DNA of 64,000 nt from Bifidobacterium merycicum DSM 6492 (GTDB lineage Bacteria; Actinomycetota; Actinomycetes; Actinomycetales; Bifidobacteriaceae). The notes under the pieces are model-generated. The model did no database searches. It saw nothing but the letters and a program-made list of their open reading frames with translations, and had not been told where the DNA came from. This document shows, in pieces, positions 1-7,355 of this stretch. The stretch's first letter is position 1, and the number at the start of each line of letters is the position of its first letter. Location: the NCBI RefSeq assembly GCF_900129045.1, contig NZ_FQTX01000002.1, positions 310,001-374,000 on the forward strand, read 5' to 3'. A program made the position numbers and the translations under genes.

Positions 1-186
1 GAGTATTGCCCCTGACCTGCGGTTTTGCCGCTCCATCGTGATGGAGTGAGTTCCAGTCGGGTTTTCGGCCCTTCCGGCTGATATGGGGAGTATTGTTTTT
101 CGACATGGGGAGTATTGCGGTTTACCTGCGGAAACGCCATCTTCTCCCCTAGCGGGTGAGTTCCAATCGATTGCGTGCAATGAATA
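1..186. repeat. Left-end arm repeats of the ICE
   Basis: Short motifs recur here and at the right end. GGGGAGTATT is at 85-94 and 107-116, with a truncated copy at 1-7. GTGAGTTCCA is at 46-55 and 156-165. TACCTGCGGAAACG is at 123-136, CGACATGGG at 101-109 and GCGTGCAA at 173-180. The same words appear between 36,256 and 36,634. Arrays like this at both ends of a tyrosine-recombinase element are normally arm-type binding sites of the integrase or sites for the excisionase. That role is inferred; the repeats themselves are read directly. No gene is visible in 1-268. Confidence 0.7.
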
Positions 187-268
187 GCAACACTTCAAGG
201 ATCGCTCGCAAAGCTAATTGCAACGCATGATTGCTTGACGTGCCCGTCTTGCGAAGTCCAAAGGTAAA

Positions 269-1501
269 ATGTCGAAAAGCAAGGACAGTTCATTGGAGAG
301 CAAAATGGCCGAAGGCGAAATACTAATCAACCAACTCTTCGCTGGCAGGTATTTGAGCGAAGGTGGCAACATCGGCCATGAGGTTATCAATCTGTTTGAA
401 GACGACAATGGAGACAGGTACCTCTATGTCACGCCAAGCGGGATAGTGAAGGGTCACGACGTCGACACGGTTATCTTCGTCCGGAATGTACGGGCCAGAA
501 AGACCGTCGAGGTAATCGCTATAGGTCTTGGCTTATCAACTGTCTCCGACAGAGACGTCGAGAGGATTACCTACGGCGGGGCAACGCTGGACCAGATCTT
601 CCGGGGCAATACGTATCACGGTGGCCAGGACGTATTCTCTGGCAACGTGACATACAAGGCCGAACAGGTGCTCGTGCCCGCCGGAGAAAAGCGAGTGTTC
701 ATAACCATCGACCCCGAAAACGAAATCTCCATTCGGGAGGGTTTGACGCAACTCGACTCTACCAGGAAAGTCATCATCCCCCAGGGAATGCGTACGTACT
801 ACTCTCAATCCAACGACCCCAAGGCGTATGGGCAACTGCGCAGCATGGTTGACAACGCGTCGCTCTGGCAGCAAGCCGCGCCCGGAAAGCTCGTCGCCGA
901 CAGCGCCGAGAGCTCCATGGCACCGACTTTCCTTGAGATAATCGGCAAGGAAGATGACGAGCTGGCGTTCTCGAACCTTTTGGCGCACTACTTCGACTAC
1001 AGCCACGCCTCCTTCAGAGAGTTCGCAGAATCCGACGATCTTCTCGGTATAAGCGGAATGGACCCCGACTTCGAAATCGTGCGCGAAACGAACCACAACA
1101 TCGATCTTTGGATCGAAAGCGCGGCCCATGTCATCGTCATCGAGAACAAGGTCCGCTCCGGTGTCAACGGGATCGACGAAAACGGGAAATCACAGCTGGA
1201 CAAGTACCGGTCTAAGGCGGAGGAATACGCACGCGAGGCGGGCAAGTCGCCCCACTTCTACATTTTCGCGCCGGATTACAGTGGCATAGATTTTGCTCAA
1301 TACGACCCTGAGGGCGCCTACAAAGTCATCCCCTACAGCGCAATACACGCGTTCTTCGCACGGAACTGCTCGGCCTACATCGCCGATAGGTATTTCCCGG
1401 AGTTCCTGCGTGGGCTCGAGAGACAGGCAATGACGATGTCCGAGCTCAATTTCAGGACGATGCGCTCGCGCTTCATGAGGAAGATTTCGGAAGCGCAGTA
1501 G
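269..1501 (+). CDS. PD-(D/E)XK nuclease-family protein with an unknown N-terminal domain
   Basis: A 410-aa protein. The C-terminal half matches the PD-(D/E)XK fold of the PDDEXK_4 type: an Asp in NIDLWIES (residues ~276-283) is followed by the ExK-like core VIVIENK (~288-294), then a conserved Q-x2-KY helix. The first ~230 residues form a separate domain, rich in beta-strand-like segments, that I cannot assign. A sensing or DNA-reading module would fit, but that is inference. The ATG at 269 follows an AAGG-type RBS; ATG 305 is an alternative. The gene sits alone between the left arm repeats and the HTH cassette, a usual place for cargo. Nuclease fold is fairly certain; role (phage defence, restriction of modified DNA, or other) is not known. 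Confidence 0.65.
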   Translation: MSKSKDSSLESKMAEGEILINQLFAGRYLSEGGNIGHEVINLFEDDNGDRYLYVTPSGIVKGHDVDTVIFVRNVRARKTVEVIAIGLGLSTVSDRDVERITYGGATLDQIFRGNTYHGGQDVFSGNVTYKAEQVLVPAGEKRVFITIDPENEISIREGLTQLDSTRKVIIPQGMRTYYSQSNDPKAYGQLRSMVDNASLWQQAAPGKLVADSAESSMAPTFLEIIGKEDDELAFSNLLAHYFDYSHASFREFAESDDLLGISGMDPDFEIVRETNHNIDLWIESAAHVIVIENKVRSGVNGIDENGKSQLDKYRSKAEEYAREAGKSPHFYIFAPDYSGIDFAQYDPEGAYKVIPYSAIHAFFARNCSAYIADRYFPEFLRGLERQAMTMSELNFRTMRSRFMRKISEAQ

Positions 1502-1524
1502 CAGGCGATCCCAAAAGCAAAAAA

Positions 1525-1554
1525 GGCTTAGACGGGCTTAGCAGGGCTTAAGTC
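1525..1554 (+). repeat. Array of three 10-bp direct repeats (GGCTTAG-type)
   Basis: Three tandem decamers begin with GGCTTA at 1525, 1535 and 1545, exactly one helical turn apart. A second array of the same kind lies at 3652-3681, on the other side of the HTH/DnaC cassette. Such phased repeats are typical of binding sites for an oligomerising DNA-binding protein, for example iterons or operators. No protein is identified as the binder. Confidence 0.55.
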
Positions 1555-1676
1555 CTGACGACACGTTGCACCGCGTCAAATCCACCGATATAAGCATCCC
1601 CATCGCCGTCGACTCGGCGGCAATGCAGGGAAAGCAGGCGCTTCGGTGCCAAGAGGTGCGATTCGCGGGGTGCGCA

Positions 1677-2006
1677 ATGATTGACGAAATTCTCGAGATG
1701 ACCCGTTCGGTGGGACAAACACGGGACACACGTTTTGACAAATCGGAAGATAATGAAAACCTGGTTCACCAGATTTACGAGACGGTGGCGATTGGAGATG
1801 CTGGAGAAGCAGGCGAACAGGGCACCGAGGGAGAGGCCAGGCTCCTTGACGCGGCCGAGGTCGCCGAGCGCCTCCACGTCTCCCGATCCCTCGTCTACAA
1901 GATGATAGAGCGCCGCCAAATCCCCGCCATCAAGATAGGTCGTTGCGTGCGAGTGGACCCGCGCGCCCTAGAGGCGGTCCTTCAAAGTCAAAGCTGGGCA
2001 AGGTAG
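1677..2006 (+). CDS. Excisionase-type helix-turn-helix protein
   Basis: The C-terminal ~55 residues are a MerR/excisionase-type winged helix (HTH_17 family): LLDAAEVAERLHVSRSLVYK is followed by the basic wing PAIKIGRCVRVDPRALE. The N-terminal ~50 residues are acidic and look unstructured. The frame is open upstream to a TTG at 1566, but that codon has no RBS; the ATG at 1677 follows GGGGTG and is preferred, giving 109 aa. It is the first gene of a cassette that continues with another HTH protein and a DnaC-like loader. It may be a recombination directionality factor, a regulator, or part of the element's own replication control; the sequence does not decide between these. Confidence 0.6.
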   Translation: MIDEILEMTRSVGQTRDTRFDKSEDNENLVHQIYETVAIGDAGEAGEQGTEGEARLLDAAEVAERLHVSRSLVYKMIERRQIPAIKIGRCVRVDPRALEAVLQSQSWAR

Positions 2007-2010
2007 GCGG

Positions 2011-2385
2011 ATGGCCATGCTCAACGCAGCAGAACCACGTCCCGCCGCCGAAACCGAGCAGGCCCCCTCCGACAGCCCGCAGGAAGTACCAACTGCGAGC
2101 AAGAAGAGGAGTGAGACGGCGATGACGAACAACAAACGCACGACGCCGCAAGTTCCCATGAAGGACTATTACACGGTTCAAGACGTAGCGGCCCTGCTCG
2201 GCACGAGCCAGGACCGTATAAGGGAGTACGCGAGCAGGCCGGTCGACCCGATGCCGTTCAGGCTGCTCCCGGGCCTCACGAGAGGCATGTTCATCAACAG
2301 GATGGACCTTGCCGACTGGGTTTGGAAGAACACCGTGCTGGCATACAAGGCGAAGGCCAAGGGGCCCGAGGATGACAGCCGATGA
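2011..2385 (+). CDS. Small HTH DNA-binding protein
   Basis: A 124-aa protein starting at ATG 2011, only 4 bp after the previous stop, with AAGGTAGGCGG as RBS. A ~50-residue low-complexity N-terminus leads into a helix-turn-helix segment (YYTVQDVAALLGTSQDRIRE, residues ~51-70) and a short basic tail. It resembles the AlpA/excisionase kind of HTH. Its end overlaps the next gene by 14 bp, which implies co-translation with the replication-like genes that follow. The family is not recognised with certainty, and the name is kept general. Confidence 0.6.
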   Translation: MAMLNAAEPRPAAETEQAPSDSPQEVPTASKKRSETAMTNNKRTTPQVPMKDYYTVQDVAALLGTSQDRIREYASRPVDPMPFRLLPGLTRGMFINRMDLADWVWKNTVLAYKAKAKGPEDDSR

Positions 2386-2857
2386 GGAGAACGCCAGGGG
2401 CAAGGAGTTCGTAATAGCGCACCGCTTCATGTGGCGCGATCTAAGCCTCTCGGGCGTGACCCTGCTGGTATATGCGCGCATCTACGGGTTCTGCCGCGAC
2501 GGCGGCGGGTTCTACGAGTCGCGCGCCTCGACCGCGGAATTCCTGGGCACGACTCCCAGGACGGTCACGCGCGCCATAGACGAGCTCCTGGCCGCAGGCC
2601 TCATCCGAGAGGCCGGCTCCCACGAGACGGGGACAGGCCGGAAGACCAGACGCTACGTGCTCGCGGGCGCATCGCCCCCTGAAGACCCCCATGACGACGC
2701 GTCACCTGACGAGCCGTCACCCGACGAAACGTCACCCCAAGCATCCGCTTCCCCTGACAAACGGTCGGGGGAAGCGGCCCTCAACCCTGACGGATCGTCA
2801 GGTCTACCGGTGACGGGTTGTCACCCAATAAGAAAGGTGGATAACAAATGGTTCTGA
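2372..2857 (+). CDS. Winged-helix protein, replication-initiation type
   Basis: Starting at ATG 2372 the product is 161 aa. Residues ~20-85 form a winged helix (RDLSLSGVTLLVYARIYGF, then TAEFLGTTPRTVTRAIDELL) of the kind found at the N-terminus of plasmid and phage replication-initiation proteins. The rest is a Pro/Ser/Asp-rich tail with repeats of the form xDExSPD, probably flexible. The gene overlaps its upstream neighbour by 14 bp and its downstream neighbour (a DnaC-like ATPase) by 10 bp. That pairing of a DNA-binding protein and a helicase loader suggests the element can initiate its own replication after excision. That role is inferred. Confidence 0.6.
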   Translation: MTADEENARGKEFVIAHRFMWRDLSLSGVTLLVYARIYGFCRDGGGFYESRASTAEFLGTTPRTVTRAIDELLAAGLIREAGSHETGTGRKTRRYVLAGASPPEDPHDDASPDEPSPDETSPQASASPDKRSGEAALNPDGSSGLPVTGCHPIRKVDNKWF

Positions 2858-3642
2858 AAGGAAAGGCCGGCGACGGGCTCGTGACGCCCGCGGAGGCCCG
2901 CGCGGCAGGCCTATCCTTCGAGGAGCCGAAGCCCGTCGCCTGCCATTTCTGCGGGAGGGAGCTCGAGCCTTTGGGCGCGGTGCTGCTCGGGCAGGTGCGC
3001 TGGGTCTCGCACGCGCCGTGCGGGTGCGACGGCGAGCTCGAGGCGGAGCGCGAGCGCGAGCACCGTGAGCGCGAGGAGGCCGAGGCCGAGATGGCGCGCA
3101 GAATCGCCGCATCGGGCATCAAGAGGCGCTTCAGAAACGCCCAGACCTCGATACCGGCGGCGGTGAGCTACCTCGGCCGCTTCGGCGACATACAGGGCCG
3201 CGGGCTCTACTTCCGGGGCGGCGTGGGCGCGGGCAAAACCACGGCGGCGTGCGCCATCGCGCGCGCCCTCGTCTACTCGGGATACTCGGTCGTGGTCACG
3301 ACGACGCTGGAGATGCTCGACTCGATCCAGGACACGTACGGCACCGGCGCCAAGAGCGCCGAGGGCGTGGGGCGATACGGGAGGTGCGACCTGCTCGTGC
3401 TCGACGACCTCGGCAAGGAGGGAGCCAACAGTTGGGCCATGACCACGCTCTTCCAGGTGGTGAACCGCCGCTACGAGGAGATGCTGCCCACCATCGCCAC
3501 GTCTCAGTACGGCATCGACGAGATCGAACGCCGGCTCGCCCGGGGCGGCGAGCGCGAGACGGCCGCCGCCATTGCGTCGCGCCTGCGCGAGACGTGCGAG
3601 GTCGTGGACCTCGGCAACAGGGACCGAAGACGCAGGGGCTAG
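2848..3642 (+). CDS. DnaC/IstB-like helicase-loader ATPase with a Cys cluster
   Basis: The 264-aa protein has an AAA+ core of the DnaC family: Walker A GGVGAGKTT at ~125-133, Walker B LLVLDDLGKE at ~183-192, and a C-terminal region rich in Arg that includes a likely Arg finger (ASRLRETCEVVDL). Before it is a small Cys cluster (CHFCGRE at ~32 and APCGC at ~55), probably a zinc ribbon, then an acidic/basic coiled helix. DnaC-family proteins load the replicative helicase onto single-stranded DNA. Its tight coupling to the winged-helix gene upstream points to element-encoded replication. The gene is intact. Confidence 0.8.
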   Translation: MVLKGKAGDGLVTPAEARAAGLSFEEPKPVACHFCGRELEPLGAVLLGQVRWVSHAPCGCDGELEAEREREHREREEAEAEMARRIAASGIKRRFRNAQTSIPAAVSYLGRFGDIQGRGLYFRGGVGAGKTTAACAIARALVYSGYSVVVTTTLEMLDSIQDTYGTGAKSAEGVGRYGRCDLLVLDDLGKEGANSWAMTTLFQVVNRRYEEMLPTIATSQYGIDEIERRLARGGERETAAAIASRLRETCEVVDLGNRDRRRRG

Positions 3643-3651
3643 GGGTAATTC

Positions 3652-3681
3652 GGCTTCCTGGGGCTTAGGAGGGCTTAGCGG
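3652..3681 (+). repeat. Second array of three 10-bp direct repeats
   Basis: Decamers start at 3652 (GGCTTCCTGG), 3662 (GGCTTAGGAG) and 3672 (GGCTTAGCGG). Period and sequence match the array at 1525-1554, so the two arrays bracket the HTH/DnaC operon. It lies in the ~170-bp gap before the transfer operon and could be an iteron set, an operator for that operon, or both. The rest of this gap (3682-3811) shows no gene. Confidence 0.55.
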
Positions 3682-3811
3682 CCATCGCCGAAAGAAAGCA
3701 CCGCTTAGATGCGCGTATAAACGCCCCAGCGGGCCGCCGGAGGCGAAAACACGAACCCCGAAACGATGGCCGTCGCGGCCCGCGCAATCCGTTAGACACG
3801 AAGGAGGCGCG

Positions 3812-4246
3812 ATGCTGCCCGGTTCCAGGGAAACGCTCTTTAGCGCAATCAGGGAGAACCCGTGGATCGCCGAGAAGGCCGACGTGTGCAGGATCCACGA
3901 GGCCGTCGGGCCCAAGGGCCTGAAGAAGCTCCTGCACGACCGCTGCGAGACCGGCGACTGCGCCGTGCTCGACGACGTCGCTTTCGCGAAGCAGTCCGCC
4001 GGAGAGCTCTGGCTCGCCCTCAAGCGCGACGGCGACACATGGCACGGCTTCGAGTCGATGCCCGCCGCGCGCATCGCCGAGGAGGACCCGGCCCGCTTCG
4101 ACGCGCTGGTCGAATCCATGAGGTACGCGACCCCCGAGCAGTGCAGGCGCCTCCAGTACAGGCCGCTATCCGACAGGTCGGAGTCCGCGCGCGCCGCCGC
4201 CGACCGCGGCGGCGAGGCCAGGCCCCTGCCCGGCGAAGCGCGCTAG
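3812..4246 (+). CDS. Hypothetical protein at the head of the transfer operon
   Basis: A 144-aa soluble protein starting at ATG 3812 after a near-ideal RBS (AAGGAGG, 6-bp gap). The longer upstream frame has no RBS and is rejected. No known domain is seen: there is no membrane segment, the middle is moderately acidic, two Cys occur close together (residues ~45-50), and the last 30 residues are low-complexity Arg/Ala/Gly. Position, just before a PcfB-like gene and VirD4, suggests a relaxosome or coupling accessory, but this is inferred from context alone. Confidence 0.6.
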   Translation: MLPGSRETLFSAIRENPWIAEKADVCRIHEAVGPKGLKKLLHDRCETGDCAVLDDVAFAKQSAGELWLALKRDGDTWHGFESMPAARIAEEDPARFDALVESMRYATPEQCRRLQYRPLSDRSESARAAADRGGEARPLPGEAR

Positions 4247-4264
4247 GGACCGGGAGGCACAGCC

Positions 4265-4807
4265 ATGGCAAGCGACTTCGGCGACGAGTCCGGCGAGAAG
4301 ATGCTCGACTCCAACGCGCGCATCGTGGAGAGATGGGGCGAGAGCGCCCTGAGGCGTCGCGCCTGGGAACTCAAGGGCGCCTGCGAGCAGGCGTCGGAGC
4401 AGGCGGAAACCGCAGCGAGCGCAATCGAAGTAAGCGACGAGGATCCCACGCCCGCATGGGCCAGACTCGACATGTCCGAGTTCAAGGACGCGGGCGACTG
4501 GGAGGAAACCAGGCCGCGGATCGAGGAGGCGCTCCGTGCGCACCGCATCGAGCCCGTGTGGCTCGACGACGCCGAGGCCGGCCGCACCGAGCTGCTCTTC
4601 CGCATCGAGGACGCCAGGCAGGTTTCCGACGCCTTCGACGAGCTGGGAGACAGAATCGGCCGCGATGCCCCGCACCCCATAGATGACCGCCCGCTCGACG
4701 AGCGCGCCAGGCAGGCAAGGCAGGCCTCAGAGGCTCTCGAGGCGCAGCGCACCGCAACCCGCGAGCGCGAGATCGGCGAGGTCGCCCGAGAGGTCGGCAC
4801 CCGATGA
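4265..4807 (+). CDS. PcfB-like (DUF3801-type) accessory protein
   Basis: A 180-aa protein whose central part (residues ~65-125) has the layout of the PcfB/DUF3801 family: a helix, a short strand, an FR-type strand and a helix (LLFRIEDARQVSDAFDEL). In Gram-positive conjugation systems PcfB-like proteins are encoded immediately before the VirD4-like coupling ATPase and help dock the relaxosome. The same order and a 4-bp ATGA overlap with virD4 are seen here. Assignment rests on a faint motif match plus gene order, so it is tentative. The C-terminus is a charged helix. Confidence 0.5.
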   Translation: MASDFGDESGEKMLDSNARIVERWGESALRRRAWELKGACEQASEQAETAASAIEVSDEDPTPAWARLDMSEFKDAGDWEETRPRIEEALRAHRIEPVWLDDAEAGRTELLFRIEDARQVSDAFDELGDRIGRDAPHPIDDRPLDERARQARQASEALEAQRTATREREIGEVAREVGTR

Positions 4808-6690
4808 GCGCCCGCCCATCCGGCACCGTCGCCGCAACAGTGCTGTCCGTCGCCGCGTTCGCCGCGGCCGACGCGTACGCCGCGTGCCTCATGTCGCTTC
4901 CCGGCAACGCCGCCATGAACCTCATGGCGGCCGCCGAGGCTCTGCCCGCATACGTCGCCTCGCACGGCCTGTCCTCAGAGCCCGCAGCGCTGGCCACGGG
5001 GCTCGTTGCCGCATGCGCGGTCTGGGTCGCCTGGGCCTACGCGATAAGCCACGGGCGCGCGGAGAGGAGCGGCGAGGAGCACGGGTCTGCCAGGTGGGGC
5101 ACCCGCCGCGAGGGGCGCAGGTTCATGGACCTCAAGGACCCCCGGAACAACATCATCCTCACCGAGCACTACGGCATGGCCATGGGCAGGCCCGACCACG
5201 ACAGGCGCTACGAGCGCAACCGGAACGTGCTCGTCGTCGGCGGCTCCGGATCCGGCAAGACCCGCGGCTACGTGGAGCCCAACATCATGCAGATGAACGC
5301 GAGCTACCTCGTCACCGACCCCAAAGGCGAGACGCTGCCCAGGATGGGGCGGATGCTCGAGGCGAACGGCTACGAGGTGGCCTCGTTCAACACCGTGGAC
5401 TTCTCGGCGTCGATGCACTACAACCCGCTCGCCTACATAGAGGACGAGGCCGACATCCTCGAGTTCGTCACCTGCCTCATCGAGAACACCACAGGCGAGG
5501 GCAGGCAGGCGCAGGACCCGTTCTGGGAGAACGCGGAGCGGCTGCTCTACGTGGCGCTCATCGGCTACCTCGTGTACCACTGCCCGGCGCGGGACCGGTC
5601 GCTCTCGGGCCTGGTGACGCTGCTGTCGCTCGCGAAGGCCAAGGAGTCCGACGAGGACTACAGGAGCCCGCTCGACCTGCTATTCGAGGAGATCGAGACC
5701 GGCGTGCGGCTCGTGGCGTCCGACGAAGGCGGACAGGCGGGCTTCGACCCGGCGAGGCGGGGGTCCTTCTCCCCTAGCGGGGCGGGCGTGAGGCGCGTGC
5801 GCGTGGCGGACCCCGTCGACGTCGACTCCGACTTCTGCCTGCTGCACTACAAGATGTTCAAGGACGCGGCCGGCAAGACCCTGAAGTCGATCCTCGTGTC
5901 GTGCAACACGCGCATGGAGCCCTTCGCCATACCGCAGGTGCGCGAGCTCGTCTCCTACGACGAGATGGCGCTCGACCGGCTCGGCGACCCCGGCGCCAGG
6001 CGCGCCGTCTTCGCCGTGATGTCGGACACCTCCAGCCTCTACTCGTTCCTGTTCGCCATCATGCTCTGGCAGACCATGAACATGCTCTGCGAGCGGGCGC
6101 TCAAGGAGTACGGGGGCTCGCTGCCGACGCCGGTCCACCTCGTGCTCGACGAGTTCGCCAACATCGGCAAGCTCCCCGACGTCGAGCGCATGGTGGCGGT
6201 CATCCGCAGCCGCAACATCTCCATGTCGGTGATCCTGCAGTCGCTCTCGCAGCTCAAGGCCCGCTACGAGGACGACGCCGCGACCATCGTCGACTGCTGC
6301 GACACGACGCTCTTCCTGGGAGGCAAGTCCACCGAGACCGTCAAGGAGATCTCCGAGACGGTCGGCAAGGAGACCGTGGGCACCGTCACCTGGAACGAGA
6401 GCCGCGGCGCCATGCCCTCGTCCACCCGCAACTGGAACACCATCGAGCGCGACCTGGTGCAGGGCGCCGAGGTCGCCAAGCTGCCGCGCGACGAGGCCAT
6501 CGTCCTCATCACCGGCACGGACCCCCTGAAAGACAAGAAGTACGACATCGCATCGCACCCCATGTGGCCGCAGGCGTACCCGGGGCATCCGGGCGCGCTC
6601 TTCGCGGAGCCCTACGACTTCGCCGCGCGCCTCGAAGAGATGCGCGAGGGACGTGGAGACGGCGGCGACGATGCCGCCTCGGACGCATAG
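4804..6690 (+). CDS. virD4: VirD4/TraG-type coupling ATPase (T4CP)
   Basis: The 628-aa protein has two N-terminal membrane segments (residues ~7-27 and ~60-80), then a RecA-like ATPase: Walker A VVGGSGSGKT near residue 145, VTDPKGE after it, and Walker B LVLDEFANIGKLPD near residue 445. It couples the relaxase-DNA complex to the secretion channel at the inner face of the membrane. Length and motif order are typical of Gram-positive TraG proteins. Its start overlaps the PcfB-like gene by 4 bp, and the Maff2-like gene follows 15 bp after its stop. No lesions are visible. Confidence 0.92.
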   Translation: MSARPSGTVAATVLSVAAFAAADAYAACLMSLPGNAAMNLMAAAEALPAYVASHGLSSEPAALATGLVAACAVWVAWAYAISHGRAERSGEEHGSARWGTRREGRRFMDLKDPRNNIILTEHYGMAMGRPDHDRRYERNRNVLVVGGSGSGKTRGYVEPNIMQMNASYLVTDPKGETLPRMGRMLEANGYEVASFNTVDFSASMHYNPLAYIEDEADILEFVTCLIENTTGEGRQAQDPFWENAERLLYVALIGYLVYHCPARDRSLSGLVTLLSLAKAKESDEDYRSPLDLLFEEIETGVRLVASDEGGQAGFDPARRGSFSPSGAGVRRVRVADPVDVDSDFCLLHYKMFKDAAGKTLKSILVSCNTRMEPFAIPQVRELVSYDEMALDRLGDPGARRAVFAVMSDTSSLYSFLFAIMLWQTMNMLCERALKEYGGSLPTPVHLVLDEFANIGKLPDVERMVAVIRSRNISMSVILQSLSQLKARYEDDAATIVDCCDTTLFLGGKSTETVKEISETVGKETVGTVTWNESRGAMPSSTRNWNTIERDLVQGAEVAKLPRDEAIVLITGTDPLKDKKYDIASHPMWPQAYPGHPGALFAEPYDFAARLEEMREGRGDGGDDAASDA

Positions 6691-6705
6691 AGAGAAAGGA
6701 ACCGG

Positions 6706-6921
6706 ATGCTTCAGAACATCATCAGCCTCGTGTCGGGGTGCGTCACCTTCCTGGGCGGCTTCCTCATCGTGTGGGGCGCCGTGAGCCTGGGCCTGGCCAT
6801 CCGCGAGCAGCAGGGCGGCGCGCAGATCGCGAGCGCCATCTCGACCATCGCGGGCGGCGCGATCATCGTCGCCGCGGCGGTCTACTTCGGCATGCTCGAC
6901 ACCTCCTGGCTCCCGGCGTAA
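6706..6921 (+). CDS. Maff2-like VirB2-type small membrane protein
   Basis: A 71-aa protein of two hydrophobic helices (residues ~5-30 and ~45-65) separated by a short polar loop with a QQGG motif. This is the pattern of Maff2-family mobile-element proteins, which sit at the VirB2 (pilin) position of Gram-positive T4SS operons. It has an AGAAAGGA-type RBS and is followed within 11 bp by the PrgI-like gene. The family call is by shape and context; no enzymatic motif is expected. Confidence 0.7.
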   Translation: MLQNIISLVSGCVTFLGGFLIVWGAVSLGLAIREQQGGAQIASAISTIAGGAIIVAAAVYFGMLDTSWLPA

Positions 6922-6932
6922 GGGGCCCCGAG

Positions 6933-7355
6933 ATGCTCAGCGTGACCGTCCACAAGGACATCGGCGAGTACACGGAGAAGGTCGTCGGCAAGCTCTCGGC
7001 CCGCACGCTCGCGTGCACGGCCGGGGGGCTCGCCGCCTCGGTCGGCGCCGCCGCCGCGGTCCACCTCGGCCTCGGCGTCGAGGTGGCCGACGCGACGCTG
7101 CCCGTCATGGCGGCGTCCATGCCGTTCTGGCTCATGGGCTTCTGGCGCCCGAAAGGGCTGAAGGCCGAGGAGTACGTGCCCATGAGGCTCTCGCACGCGC
7201 TCTCCGACGGCGTGCTCGCATACGAGACCGGGGGCGGACTCATGGCGGCCGTCCTCCCCGACGAGAGACCCAAGGCAGACAGGCGCGCGAGGCGCGCCGC
7301 GAAGAGGAAGGGAGCCGAGATTGCTGAACCCTCTAGGCAAGAAGGCGAAGAATAA
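6933..7355 (+). CDS. PrgI-family protein (VirB3-like)
   Basis: Starting at ATG 6933, the product is 140 aa. The N-terminus (VTVHKDIGEYTEKVVGKLSA) matches the PrgI pattern of a short basic entry followed by two transmembrane helices (~28-48 and ~52-70). The sequence after them (FWRPKGLKAEEYVP) is also characteristic. VirB3/PrgI proteins anchor the VirB4 ATPase in the membrane. The gene overlaps virB4 by 35 bp, so the two are probably translated together. Confidence 0.8.
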   Translation: MLSVTVHKDIGEYTEKVVGKLSARTLACTAGGLAASVGAAAAVHLGLGVEVADATLPVMAASMPFWLMGFWRPKGLKAEEYVPMRLSHALSDGVLAYETGGGLMAAVLPDERPKADRRARRAAKRKGAEIAEPSRQEGEE

